In this document: positions 8,302-16,553 of the stretch, in pieces
Numbering within the stretch: position 1 is the stretch's first letter
How the letters are laid out: each line of letters opens with the position of its first letter
Assembly (NCBI GenBank): GCA_934254925.1
Contig: CAKQMD010000002.1
Span: 1-64,000 of the forward strand
Direction: 5' to 3'
DNA length: 64,000 nt
Source of the DNA: an uncultured Alphaproteobacteria bacterium
Lineage (GTDB): Bacteria; Pseudomonadota; Alphaproteobacteria; RF32; CAG-239
Program-made: the position numbers and the translations under genes
The notes under the pieces: generated by a model
Database searches by the model: none
What the model saw: the letters and a program-made list of their open reading frames with translations, nothing else
What the model was told of the DNA's origin: nothing

Positions 8302-8790
8302 TTACTGATTTTTCAAAATGTTAGCTTTGATGGATTCTTGCATCTGAGTTATATAAATCTTGTCTACTAACGATTGTAATTTTTTCTTAGGTATGGATTT
8401 GACATTGTGATATTTACATTTCAAAATTACCAAATGCAGCCTAACTATTTCAGACATTGGAGTTTGAGAGTTGTATATCAATGCTTCTTTATAAAAATGA
8501 AGACTAACTTTTCCTGCTTTAATTAGATTTTCAAATAACTCAATGCATTCTGTATTAAACGGTAAATCCTCAATACTATAAAACACTACATTTATATGTT
8601 CGCTTGGGATAGTCGCAATATCTGCAAGTAGATTTTTAATGTAATGTGTATTTTTACGTCTTACACAAATAGAATATTCTTTAATTATAGATAGTTTGTT
8701 ATCACAACAATAGTTTATCAGTTTGTCAATTTTGGTATCAATATTAGAATTTTGAGTGTTTACTCTTGTGAAAATTATAGCATTTGTCAT
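8302..8790 (-). CDS. Catalytically dead serine-recombinase-like protein
   Basis: A 162-residue protein resembling only the catalytic domain of the neighbouring serine recombinase: IIFTRVNTQN against VFARVSSKKQ, then VFYSIEDLPFN against VNYVDRLQRS, and KVSLHFYKEALI against KIEIHFLKESLI. The nucleophile Ser is Asn (residue 11) and both arginines of the second motif are lost, so strand cleavage is not expected. The DNA-binding domains are absent. The start is ATG 8790 behind AAAAGGAAAA; TTG 8820 is unlikely because it precedes the predicted transcript start. The gene has its own promoter and no internal stops, so it may be a functional regulator of the recombinase, not plain decay (inference). 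Confidence 0.65.
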   Translation of the reverse strand: MTNAIIFTRVNTQNSNIDTKIDKLINYCCDNKLSIIKEYSICVRRKNTHYIKNLLADIATIPSEHINVVFYSIEDLPFNTECIELFENLIKAGKVSLHFYKEALIYNSQTPMSEIVRLHLVILKCKYHNVKSIPKKKLQSLVDKIYITQMQESIKANILKNQ

Positions 8791-8824
8791 ATTAAATTTT
8801 CCTTTTATTGTTAAAAACAATTTT

Positions 8825-8853
8825 GTAATGTCGTGTTTGAAAACAAATGTAAA
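8825..8853 (-). promoter_or_regulatory. Promoter P2 of the dead recombinase-like gene
   Basis: On the minus strand: -35 TTTACA, 17-bp spacer, -10 CATTAC, overlapped by CACGACATTACA. The predicted transcript start is about 27 bases before ATG 8790. Spacing and core match P1 and P3; with P3 it also shares the flanking CTGTTTTACA. Confidence 0.55.
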
Positions 8854-8940
8854 ACAGATTTTTAAAATATTTTTTATTTATTTTTCAAAATGTTAACCTG
8901 ATTTGCAAAATAAATAAGGTTGAATGTCAACTTCTTTACC

Positions 8941-9129
8941 TTAAGGGAAACAGGTTGTTTTTAAAGTTTGTGACGTTAACGACAATTTATTTTCTTGTTC
9001 CAAAACAGTTTCAACCGCAATTTTATAAAAGTTTATAAGATTTGTAGCCATTTCATTTAATTCAATATCCGTAACACCGGGATAAAGAATTGATAACTCG
9101 TCTTTGAGTTGGTTATATGTATCAGTCAT
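8941..9129 (-). CDS. Small hypothetical protein
   Basis: A 62-residue mostly helical protein opening MTDTYNQLKDELSILYPGVTD. No ribosome binding site is clear, but the composition is protein-like and the start lies inside a perfect palindrome (9124-9150), which suggests autoregulation. A short alpha-helical regulator or antitoxin-like protein is possible. No family recognised. Confidence 0.4.
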   Translation of the reverse strand: MTDTYNQLKDELSILYPGVTDIELNEMATNLINFYKIAVETVLEQENKLSLTSQTLKTTCFP

Positions 9130-9150
9130 ATATTATAGAAGTATATGACT
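9124..9150. promoter_or_regulatory. Palindromic operator-like site at the start of the 62-residue gene
   Basis: The inverted repeat AGTCATATA - 9 bp - TATATGACT overlaps the start codon (9127-9129). The arms are perfect over nine bases. Such a site suits a dimeric repressor; the bound protein is unknown. Confidence 0.5.
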
Positions 9151-9209
9151 TGGCTTTTTCTACTAAATTTTTTGAGATGAATTTTCCAAATAGTATATTT
9201 TTTTGTTTT

Positions 9210-9237
9210 AACTTATGACATAGCGATGTTAAAGGTT
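9210..9237 (+). repeat. TAGCGA hairpin repeat, copy A
   Basis: Arms AACTTATGACA and TGTTAAAGGTT enclose loop TAGCGA; ten of eleven positions pair, counting G-T. The same right arm and loop recur at 15140-15167 and, with one or two changes, at 16504-16533 and 20103-20130. It lies in the gap before the type IIG gene. Confidence 0.65.
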
Positions 9238-9374
9238 GTTACGCTTATCATCCATAAAAACAAAAGTTAATTTTTAGACATAATGTCAAGAGATGGGGTA
9301 ATATAATATTAAACTTTCCTTAATCTTTATTCTTATAAAATCACATTAGTATAAACTGATAAAGATTTTATAAG

Positions 9375-12300
9375 ATGACTAAATACAATACATTATTTCC
9401 GACAAAATATTTGCAAGATCGTTTACACCTTTCTGCATTAAACATTGAAAATATGAAAGAGAAACAATCAGTTGTTGAGCGTTGGAAATATGAAATAGAT
9501 ACAAAATCTATTTATACGAAAAAAGAAGAACAATTACAGTCAGATTTCTTAAATGATATTTTTGGAAAAGTTTTAGGTTATGCTTATGAGCGTGGGTTAG
9601 ATGAATTAAATTTAGAAAAAGAACAAAAATCAAAAACTGACGGAACAAAGCCTGACGGTGTTTTGGGGTATCTAACAGCAGATAATAAAGATATTCGTGT
9701 TGTTATTGAGTTAAAAGACGCTTATACCAATCTAGACCATAAACAAAACCGCAAAAATGATAGCAGAACTCCAGTAGAACAAGCTTTCTCGTATGTTTCA
9801 AAATGTGGTGGTAAATGTAAATGGGTTATTGTATCTAATTTTGTGGAAATTCGTTTGTATCCGGCCAATGATTCATCGGTTTATCAATCTTTTAATATTG
9901 TAGATTTGATAAAATCTGAGAAATTTAAAGAATTTTATGCTTTATTGGCCAAAGATAATTTATTTATTCAAAGAGGAAATTCTAAAGTTGATGATTTGCT
10001 GAAAGTAAAAATTGAAGCAGATGAAAATATTACAAACGAATTTTATGGTGTTTATAAAAATTTAAGAAGCCAATTATTTAAACATATCAAAGAAAACAAT
10101 CCTTCTATTGATGAGAATACAATATTAACCAAGTCACAAAAAATCTTAGATCGGATTATATTTATCTGTTTTTGTGAAGATTTAGGATTGTTGCCATACA
10201 AAGTATTTAAAGAAATTCTACATCAAACACAAACAGCCCGTTTCATTATGACGGATACAAGATTGTGGGAAGAAATCAAAGGTTTGTTTACAGCTATAGA
10301 CAAAGGTTATCCGCAAGAAAATATCAATCGGTTTAATGGTGGTTTATTTAAAGCCGATGATGTCATTGATAATCTGATTATCCGGGATAGCATTTTAAAA
10401 GAAATTCTTTCTATTGAAAGATATAGCTTTGATTCAGACCTCAATGTCAATATCTTGGGACATATTTTTGAGCAATCAATTACAGATTTAGAAGAACTAA
10501 AATCAGTCATAAATGGCGAAAATTTTGATAAGAAAAAAGGTAAACGCAAAAAAGACGGTGTATTCTATACTCCTGAATATATTACAAAATATATCGTTAA
10601 TGAAGCAGTTGGAAGTTGGTTGGAAGATAAGAAAAAAGAACTCGGTTATTATGAATTACCCAAAATTGATGATGAACAATGGAGAAGAATAAAAACAGGT
10701 AAAGTTCAAAAAAACAATAAAACAATCAAAGCGCATTTAAATTTTTGGTTAGAATACCGTAAAGCACTAGATAATATTAAAGTTTTGGATCCTGCCTGCG
10801 GTTCTGGTTCTTTTTTGGTTCAGGTATTTGATTACTTAAAAGAACAAAGGAATCAGGTAAATGAAGAAATTGCTACTTTTGAGGGAAAGCAATCTGAATT
10901 ATTCAACCAAGATACACATATCTTATCAAACAATATTTATGGGGTAGATTTAAATGCTGAGTCTGTAGAGATTACAAAATTGGCTTTATGGTTAAAAACA
11001 GCCAACAAAAAAGATCCATTGACAGCCTTAGATAATAACATTAAATGCGGTAATTCATTAATAGATGATGTCGCTGTTGCCGGTGATAAGGCTTTTGATT
11101 GGAACAAAGAATTTCCCGAAATTATGCAAAACGGAGGTTTTGATGTTATTGTTGGCAACCCGCCGTACGTTTTTACAAGAGAATTACTGTCAAATACAGA
11201 AAAAGAATATTTTTATAATAGTTACCAAAATACACAATTTAAATTAAACACTTATATTCTTTTTGTTGAAAAATCTTTTTTGTTACTTTGCAAGACGGGA
11301 AAACTAGGTTTTATAATTCCTAATAATTGGTTAACTCTAGAATATAATAGTGATTTTAGAAAGTTTATTCTAAATAATACTTTTTCTATAAATATCGTAA
11401 ATTGTATGGATAATATCTTTGAAGATGCATCCGTGGACACATGTATTTTATGTTTCGCAAAATCGGGGAGCGCTGAGGTAAACTTTTTTGTCCTTAAAAA
11501 TCAGATTATTAATTTAACGTTTTCGAAACCTATCAATAGTTTTTTATGTAAAACAGATAGTATTATTAATCCAGTTAATGCTTTGTACGAAAAAATAATT
11601 AATAAAACTGAAAATAACTCTGTATTATTAGAAACATTATATGAAGTTAAAAATGGTGTTCAATGTTATACTGTTGGGGAAGGGAAACCTATACAAACAA
11701 AAGAAATGAAAGAAAATAGAGTGTACCATAGCACAACAAAGATTGATGACACATGGATAAAATATATTGATGGAGTAGATATAAAACGATATTTTATTTC
11801 ATGGGAAAATCGGCAGTTTGTAAAATATGGAGATAATTTAAGTAGAAAAAGAGAAAGTAGGTTGTTCTTTGGAGAAAGATTAATTGTTAGACAAATACCA
11901 AGTAAGCTACCATATGCCATTTTATGTTCATATACCGATGAGAATATTGTAAATGATAACAATGGAATGATTGTTAAAACAATATCTACCTCAAGTGTAA
12001 AGTATTTACAAGCTATCCTTTCATCAAAATTAATTTCTTTTTGGTTTATTCATAAATTAGGAAAATTGCAACGCAAATTATTTCCACAGTTTAAAGTTAA
12101 TGAACTAAAAAAATTTCCTATAAAAGAAATAAAGTATGACAAGCAGAAGCCTTTTATAACTATGGTTGATACAATAATTAATACAAATAAAAAATTATAC
12201 AATAAAGTTGAGCATTTCCTAAACCTATTAAAAGCCGAATATGAAACTATAAAAATCTCGGGAAAATTAAATAATTGGTATGAATTAGATTGGAAGCAAT

Positions 12301-12500
12301 TTACTAATGAATTAAAAAAGCAAAAAATTGTTTTTTCTGGTTCACAAAAGGATGATTGGTTTGAACGTTTTAATCGTGTATCCACTGAAATTAAAGAATT
12401 GCAAAAAACAATAGATGAAACAGATAAGCAAATTGACTCTTTAGTTTATAAACTCTACAATTTAACAAATGAGGAAATTAAAATTGTAGAGAATATGTGA
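9375..12500 (+). CDS. Type IIG (Eco57I-like) restriction-modification enzyme
   Basis: A single-chain restriction endonuclease and adenine methyltransferase of 1041 residues. The N-terminus has a PD-(D/E)XK nuclease core: KPDGVLGYL (93-94) and VVIELKDA (E112, K114). The methyltransferase motifs follow: VLDPACGSGSF (about 470-480, AdoMet binding) and VGNPPYVF (about 594, catalytic). The C-terminal third is a divergent target-recognition region with a coiled coil near the end. The length is usual for type IIG enzymes. The ribosome binding site is weak. The next gene, an HNH endonuclease, overlaps its stop by one base (TGATG), so the two are translated together and likely form one defence module. 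Confidence 0.88.
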   Translation: MTKYNTLFPTKYLQDRLHLSALNIENMKEKQSVVERWKYEIDTKSIYTKKEEQLQSDFLNDIFGKVLGYAYERGLDELNLEKEQKSKTDGTKPDGVLGYLTADNKDIRVVIELKDAYTNLDHKQNRKNDSRTPVEQAFSYVSKCGGKCKWVIVSNFVEIRLYPANDSSVYQSFNIVDLIKSEKFKEFYALLAKDNLFIQRGNSKVDDLLKVKIEADENITNEFYGVYKNLRSQLFKHIKENNPSIDENTILTKSQKILDRIIFICFCEDLGLLPYKVFKEILHQTQTARFIMTDTRLWEEIKGLFTAIDKGYPQENINRFNGGLFKADDVIDNLIIRDSILKEILSIERYSFDSDLNVNILGHIFEQSITDLEELKSVINGENFDKKKGKRKKDGVFYTPEYITKYIVNEAVGSWLEDKKKELGYYELPKIDDEQWRRIKTGKVQKNNKTIKAHLNFWLEYRKALDNIKVLDPACGSGSFLVQVFDYLKEQRNQVNEEIATFEGKQSELFNQDTHILSNNIYGVDLNAESVEITKLALWLKTANKKDPLTALDNNIKCGNSLIDDVAVAGDKAFDWNKEFPEIMQNGGFDVIVGNPPYVFTRELLSNTEKEYFYNSYQNTQFKLNTYILFVEKSFLLLCKTGKLGFIIPNNWLTLEYNSDFRKFILNNTFSINIVNCMDNIFEDASVDTCILCFAKSGSAEVNFFVLKNQIINLTFSKPINSFLCKTDSIINPVNALYEKIINKTENNSVLLETLYEVKNGVQCYTVGEGKPIQTKEMKENRVYHSTTKIDDTWIKYIDGVDIKRYFISWENRQFVKYGDNLSRKRESRLFFGERLIVRQIPSKLPYAILCSYTDENIVNDNNGMIVKTISTSSVKYLQAILSSKLISFWFIHKLGKLQRKLFPQFKVNELKKFPIKEIKYDKQKPFITMVDTIINTNKKLYNKVEHFLNLLKAEYETIKISGKLNNWYELDWKQFTNELKKQKIVFSGSQKDDWFERFNRVSTEIKELQKTIDETDKQIDSLVYKLYNLTNEEIKIVENM

Positions 12501-13945
12501 TGTCTTACTGTTATTTATGTGGTAAAAAGCTTTGTAATGAAAAGCCTGAACATATTATACCTAATGCATTCGGGGGACATCTGAAAAGCAGAAATATTTT
12601 ATGTAGTGATTGTAATAATAAATTATCTGATATTGATAGGAAGCTATGCTCCGATTTAGAATTATTGACTAACTTTATTTCTCCCAAACGTGAAAAAAAC
12701 AAAAATACTATACCTGTTATAGAAACTATATGTGATGGTGAAACATTTGATAGAATCTCAGATGGTTCTTATAGAAAGAATAAAAATAATATACAATTTG
12801 ATGGAAAAACATTACATTTTAGTTTTTCCCATACTCCAAATTCAGAAGCTGAAAAAACAGATTTTCAAATATTACAAAACACTCTTAGACAATTTGCTAA
12901 AAAAAATAATAAAAATGATGAGTGGATACAACAACAAATTAGCAAAGCACTAAACCAGTCTGTTATTAATTCAAAAGAAAGTGGAATACATCATTTCCAA
13001 TTTATTCCTAACAAATCAGGATATTCATTTTTGGGAAGCCTAAAAATTATCTTAGGTTTTTGTGCTTTTAAGAAGGTTGATAAAAAATATCTAGAAGTGG
13101 CTATTGAAATTTTGAAAAAACAAGATGTTAGTGCTTGTTATAAAATAGCCAATTACTTTAATGATAACAGCCAATTACCTAAAAATAGTGTATATCATAC
13201 ATTATACCTAAAAGGAAATACGATAAATAAAACATTATATGCAATTGTTTCTTTATATGGTATATTTAATATATTCTTCTTACTTTCCGATAGTTATGAA
13301 GGTGTAGAAATAGAAGAGATTTATAATTATGATATTTTAAAAAATACACCTTGTTCTCATAAAATGTCATATAATTTTTCTTTAGAACAAACAAACAGAA
13401 TTTTATTTGAAGATTGTGCTGTTACAATTATTCAGCAAAATTTCAATCAATTTATGAATTTTTTTATGTTGAGAGATCGACAAAATTATATTCTGAAAAA
13501 AATTGATGAAGTAAAACAATCTGTTTTTCAAAAATTAGTATTAAGAAATGAGATACTTACAGAAGAAAACTACAGAAATAGCTTTACCACATTATTCTTT
13601 GAAGCTATGAAAAAATGTCATAATATGGAGTTTTTACCAGAAGGTTGTTTTTATGATTTATCTAAAATTATTTTAGATAATATCCATACTTATGACTGGT
13701 ATTGTTATAGTAAAGAAATGTTATTATTTATGGGAAATAGTGTGACTATGTTATATAATTCTCATCCGAAAACTCAAGATGAATTATTCAATTTACTTAC
13801 TTCCTATATAAATACATTTAGATGTGCCACTTCTGAAATTCAGCAAATGTATGATGAAAATAAAGAAGGACTAAAAAAATTCATAATAGATTTCTATCGC
13901 AATGCTTTAAAAAATACAAATTATAAAGATTTCTTCTTAAAATAA
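12500..13945 (+). CDS. HNH endonuclease domain protein coupled to the type IIG enzyme
   Basis: A 481-residue protein with an N-terminal HNH_5-type zinc/nuclease module: CYLCGKKL, then EHIIPNAFGG, then CSDCNNKLS (residues 3-45), the CxxC - EHI(I/V)P - CxxCN layout of HNH enzymes. The remaining 430 residues are helical, rich in Lys and Asn, and unfamiliar. ATG 12500 is preferred to GTG 12497 and overlaps the type IIG stop by one base. A second nuclease joined to a complete type IIG enzyme is not the standard arrangement. It may cut modified or foreign DNA, or add an abortive function (inference). Confidence 0.75.
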   Translation: MSYCYLCGKKLCNEKPEHIIPNAFGGHLKSRNILCSDCNNKLSDIDRKLCSDLELLTNFISPKREKNKNTIPVIETICDGETFDRISDGSYRKNKNNIQFDGKTLHFSFSHTPNSEAEKTDFQILQNTLRQFAKKNNKNDEWIQQQISKALNQSVINSKESGIHHFQFIPNKSGYSFLGSLKIILGFCAFKKVDKKYLEVAIEILKKQDVSACYKIANYFNDNSQLPKNSVYHTLYLKGNTINKTLYAIVSLYGIFNIFFLLSDSYEGVEIEEIYNYDILKNTPCSHKMSYNFSLEQTNRILFEDCAVTIIQQNFNQFMNFFMLRDRQNYILKKIDEVKQSVFQKLVLRNEILTEENYRNSFTTLFFEAMKKCHNMEFLPEGCFYDLSKIILDNIHTYDWYCYSKEMLLFMGNSVTMLYNSHPKTQDELFNLLTSYINTFRCATSEIQQMYDENKEGLKKFIIDFYRNALKNTNYKDFFLK

Positions 13946-14116
13946 GATTCCCTTAATCAAAAATAACTCATAATAACTTATTGTTTTTATTTTAAATTTT
14001 CCAATTGTAGCAAAATGTCGTTGGCAAGTTGCATTTTAGGGGCTCGCGAATGGGGAAATATACCGCATAATATAAATAGTTAATGAGTAAAACACTATTT
14101 ATGAAAGGAAAAAACT

Positions 14117-14248
14117 ATGTGGTACGTAAAACTTAATAATACGATTCTTCCAACGCCTTATCAGTATTTTAGCGATTGCCTGGCTGAGTGTAAAAGATTG
14201 CAGCGGGTTATGGTGGCTGTGTTTTCTGAACCGGTATTGATTGGCTAA
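14117..14248 (+). CDS. Very small hypothetical protein (43 residues)
   Basis: A short frame opening MWYVKLNNTILPTPYQYF starts at ATG 14117, six bases after AAAGGAA. It is followed 23 bp later by the integrase-like small gene, itself preceded by AAAGGAGA, so the three small genes 14117-14857 look like one operon. The Trp/Tyr-rich start resembles small proteins found with DUF3768 genes on alphaproteobacterial plasmids (inference). Confidence 0.5.
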   Translation: MWYVKLNNTILPTPYQYFSDCLAECKRLQRVMVAVFSEPVLIG

Positions 14249-14271
14249 TTTGGGTATAAAGGAGATTTGAA

Positions 14272-14529
14272 ATGTTGAAGAATTTTGAAAACTGGTTGTT
14301 GGCACAAAATTACAGCGCAAGCACCTCAGCCGATTATATGGGAAGAATTGAAAGACTTTGCCGGAAAGAAGAATTCACACTTGCTTATCTGGTTGAAAAT
14401 ATCACTTCTATCCTGCCTCAATATGAAATTACCGGTGAAAAATCAAGCTATGGCAAACGTTCGCATACTTCTGTCAGACAAGCCTTAAGACGTTTCAAAA
14501 TGTTTCTTACCGCTGAGAAGTTAGTATAA
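14272..14529 (+). CDS. Stand-alone N-terminal (core-binding-like) domain of a tyrosine recombinase
   Basis: An 85-residue protein opening MLKNFENWLLAQNYSAST, then Y.GRIERLCRKE: the four-helix SAM-like core-binding fold at the N-terminus of XerC/D-type integrases. It ends at LRRFKMFLTAEKLV, where the catalytic domain would begin, and a proper stop follows. There is no catalytic Arg, His or Tyr. The start has a good AAAGGAGA site, so it looks expressed, not decayed. The N-terminus resembles that of the 404-residue protein 18818-20032 in the same island. It could compete with or guide an integrase (inference). Confidence 0.6.
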   Translation: MLKNFENWLLAQNYSASTSADYMGRIERLCRKEEFTLAYLVENITSILPQYEITGEKSSYGKRSHTSVRQALRRFKMFLTAEKLV

Positions 14530-14539
14530 GGCGGGTGTT

Positions 14540-14857
14540 ATGACAGATATTAAAATCTTGAATGATAATTTCAGAAAATCTTTTAACGGCGGAAATGTTT
14601 TGTTGACTACCGGTATAAATGCTAAAAGCCAAAATGAAATTGCGGAAATTTTAAGCCAAGTCAGATGTTTTAACAATTTTACCAAAGCTAACGACCCGTA
14701 TAACGAACACGATTTCGGAAGTTTTGACTATAACGGTGAAAAAATCTTTTGGAAAATTGATTACTATGACAAGGATTACCGTTATTTATCTGAAAATCCA
14801 AGCAATCCAGATATAACAAACCGTGTCATGACTATTATGCTAGCCAGCGAATATTAA
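14540..14857 (+). CDS. DUF3768 family protein
   Basis: A 105-residue protein matching DUF3768 along its length: LNDNFRKSF, GGNVLLTTGI, then NDPYNEHDFGSF (about 50), EKIFWKIDYYD (about 70), PDITNRVMTIMLASEY at the end. The family is common on plasmids and conjugative elements of Alphaproteobacteria and has no established function. It is the third gene of the small operon. It supports an alphaproteobacterial plasmid or ICE origin for this part of the island. Confidence 0.88.
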   Translation: MTDIKILNDNFRKSFNGGNVLLTTGINAKSQNEIAEILSQVRCFNNFTKANDPYNEHDFGSFDYNGEKIFWKIDYYDKDYRYLSENPSNPDITNRVMTIMLASEY

Positions 14858-14863
14858 ATCCAT

Positions 14864-14982
14864 AAATCTCATATTTCGACCCGTGGATAACGATTTTATT
14901 TTTGGTATAGGTGTTATTATGAAAAAGTAATTCTTAAGTCCACGGGTTGTTTATGGAGATTTGGGATAAACATAATAATACC
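14864..14982. other. Structured element with two interleaved inverted repeats
   Basis: Arm 1 (14864-14887, AAATCTC ... CCCGTGGA) pairs with 14939-14962 (TCCACGGG ... GAGATTT). Arm 2 (14910-14921, GGTGTTATTATG) pairs with 14971-14982 (CATAATAATACC), one mismatch. The pairs interleave, so the RNA could form a pseudoknot. Promoter P3 (15027-15055) points leftward into it. No protein longer than 18 residues lies in that direction, so a small RNA, a replication origin for the nearby HUH protein, or an attachment site are all possible. Confidence 0.5.
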
Positions 14983-15026
14983 TATTTACAATGTGTTATA
15001 ACTATCAAAAGGAATCTGATAACATT

Positions 15027-15055
15027 GTAATGTCGTGATTCTTTGGGATTGTAAA
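15027..15055 (-). promoter_or_regulatory. Promoter P3, third copy of the shared promoter/operator
   Basis: On the minus strand: -35 TTTACA, 17-bp spacer, -10 CATTAC, with CACGACATTACA over the -10 as in P2 and P1. It would transcribe the structured element 14864-14982 from about 15019. No clear gene follows within 26 bases, unlike P1 and P2. Confidence 0.5.
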
Positions 15056-15139
15056 ACAGTTTTTTTATTATTTTTGATTAAGTGTCATTGATGTCATTAA
15101 TTCGTAAAATCAACTTCTCGGTAACTTGGAAGAGAAGTT

Positions 15140-15167
15140 AACTTTTAATATAGCGATGTTAAAGGTT
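15140..15167 (-). repeat. TAGCGA hairpin repeat, copy B
   Basis: Arms AACTTTTAATA and TGTTAAAGGTT with loop TAGCGA. It lies 33 bp past the stop of the HUH gene on the minus strand. No T-run follows, so terminator action would be weak. Confidence 0.65.
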
Positions 15168-15169
15168 GT

Positions 15170-15201
15170 AAAAATAAATTGTCGTTGATGTCAAAAACTT
15201 T
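15170..15201 (+). repeat. 32-bp repeat, left copy
   Basis: AAAAATAAAT ... GTCAAAAACTTT matches 20251-20282 at 27 of 32 positions; all five differences are transitions. The last base falls in the HUH stop codon. It directly follows hairpin copy B. The two copies bracket about 5 kb that includes the HUH gene and the cytosine methyltransferase. Confidence 0.55.
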
Positions 15202-15752
15202 CAAATTCCAAACAAACAATGCGAAAATATAATTCTGTCACTGTCAAATTTGTTGTTAAAATATACTTTCATCTCTTTTATACAGTAAGTTTGTGTGTAG
15301 ATTGTGTCGTTATCTATCGGTTTTAACTCTAAGCAATAAAATGGTAACTTTTCCCGTATTGTTGCTTTAAGAATGGCATTTTGCAGTTCCTGTTCGCTAA
15401 ATTTTCCATGGTTAAACAATATATGAAAATGCCATTCGTCTGATATTCCCAACTCCGCAAAGGCTATAAATGACAAGTGATGTTTATTCCAATTATTCAT
15501 CAAACTCTTTTCAAATGCCTTCATAATGTTTCTTAAATGTTCCTTTGCATTATCCAAGTTGGCAGATTTTTTATTATCAGGAAGTTGAACCGTTAAAAAA
15601 TAAGTTGGCTTGAAGGTATCGTTTAGCCATTTGTTAAATTCTTCTTTGATTGGAACAGATACATAAGATTCCATTTTTTGACCGCAGGATTCAGTTGTTT
15701 TATTTGATATAGGTGTCTTAAGGTTTTGATGAAATGGTTGTCTATGCGTCAT
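15201..15752 (-). CDS. HUH-like replication/relaxation protein
   Basis: A 183-residue protein with the motifs of a small single-strand-nicking HUH endonuclease: a TYFLTVQL strand (about 50), FAELGISDEWHFHILFNH (about 97-114; HFH as the HUH motif) and a later TQTYCIKEMK (about 155), where Tyr followed by Lys suits the catalytic helix. Order and spacing match Rep proteins of small rolling-circle replicons and transposon-borne Reps, although it is short and may lack a partner domain. The likely substrate is a hairpin origin; the structured element at 14864-14982 is the nearest candidate. The exact family was not identified. Confidence 0.6.
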   Translation of the reverse strand: MTHRQPFHQNLKTPISNKTTESCGQKMESYVSVPIKEEFNKWLNDTFKPTYFLTVQLPDNKKSANLDNAKEHLRNIMKAFEKSLMNNWNKHHLSFIAFAELGISDEWHFHILFNHGKFSEQELQNAILKATIREKLPFYCLELKPIDNDTIYTQTYCIKEMKVYFNNKFDSDRIIFSHCLFGI

Positions 15753-15943
15753 TTTAGGTATCCCGTTTTAAGTATTTTGATAAAGGTTAATTTTGAAAGA
15801 TACAAAAGACAGACATATATGCGTATAAGCTATTCCTGAGACATAGTAATAAAATTTTGAGAGAAAAAGAAAACCGTCACACAAATATTTTTTTATTATT
15901 AATCGTAACAATAAGAAGTACCATATCTCTCATACTCTATACA

Positions 15944-16183
15944 TTAAATAATAAGACAATATAACCAAACAGAAGATAAACCCATGATAACCGATGTCGC
16001 CTTGCTTCTTTGACATATTGACGCGTGAGTTTTATTGATTGATACTTTCTTCTTTCGCGTCATGGTGTCATTGATAATTTTGGCGACATATACGTTATCA
16101 TCTTTCTTCTGCTGCTTGTTATTGGTGATACATCGGGACGCAAGTCTTATTGTATCTGGTTTAACATTGTCTTTATTTGTCAT
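15944..16183 (-). CDS. Possible small basic protein
   Basis: A 79-residue frame, Lys/Thr/Asn-rich at the start and hydrophobic at the last 15 residues. Upstream on the minus strand lies a 120-base A-rich leader with AAGATAAATA-like repeats and only a weak ribosome binding site (CAGAAG). The opposite strand also has an open frame that is merely T-rich. Coding status is uncertain. The flanks 15753-15943 and 16184-16503 show AT-rich sequence with no further convincing gene. Confidence 0.3.
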   Translation of the reverse strand: MTNKDNVKPDTIRLASRCITNNKQQKKDDNVYVAKIINDTMTRKKKVSINKTHASICQRSKATSVIMGLSSVWLYCLII

Positions 16184-16503
16184 GTATCTTCTGTATTTAT
16201 CTTTATTGTATTATTTCTTTTATTTATCTTATCTTTTGTATTTATTATATTTTTTGTTGTTATTTATTATTTTTAATTCATACTTATTTTAAGTATAATA
16301 ATAACAAAGGCCGCGCTTCTTGCTTCCTTGTATCCCGGACTGCCGAAACAGCTATACAAGATTATGATGGATCTTGGTAACCGGTTGATGATGATACTTT
16401 TTTATAGAATTGTTTTTTTTCGCAGTTTTGATAAAAAAAATTTCCATTATGTGATTTTTTTGCGTACTTTTGAAATTTTTTGGTGTATATATAAAGAAAA
16501 AGC

Positions 16504-16533
16504 CAACCTTTAACATAGCGGTGTCAAAGGTTG
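16504..16533 (-). terminator. Terminator of the cytosine methyltransferase; TAGCGG hairpin repeat, copy C
   Basis: Arms CAACCTTTAACA and TGTCAAAGGTTG (11 Watson-Crick pairs and one A-C mismatch) enclose TAGCGG. On the minus strand GGCTTTTTCTTT follows, so this copy works as a rho-independent terminator 20 bp after the methyltransferase stop. It belongs to the same family as 9210-9237, 15140-15167 and 20103-20130. Confidence 0.75.
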
Positions 16534-16553
16534 ACGAATATTATTTTTAATAA

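Noticed and set aside
8099..8308. Plus-strand 69-residue frame
   Set aside because: It runs over the start and promoter of the acidic protein gene and has no codon or start support.
16035..16292. Plus-strand hydrophobic 85-residue frame
   Set aside because: It is made of T-rich low-complexity sequence without a ribosome binding site; the minus-strand frame is only slightly better.
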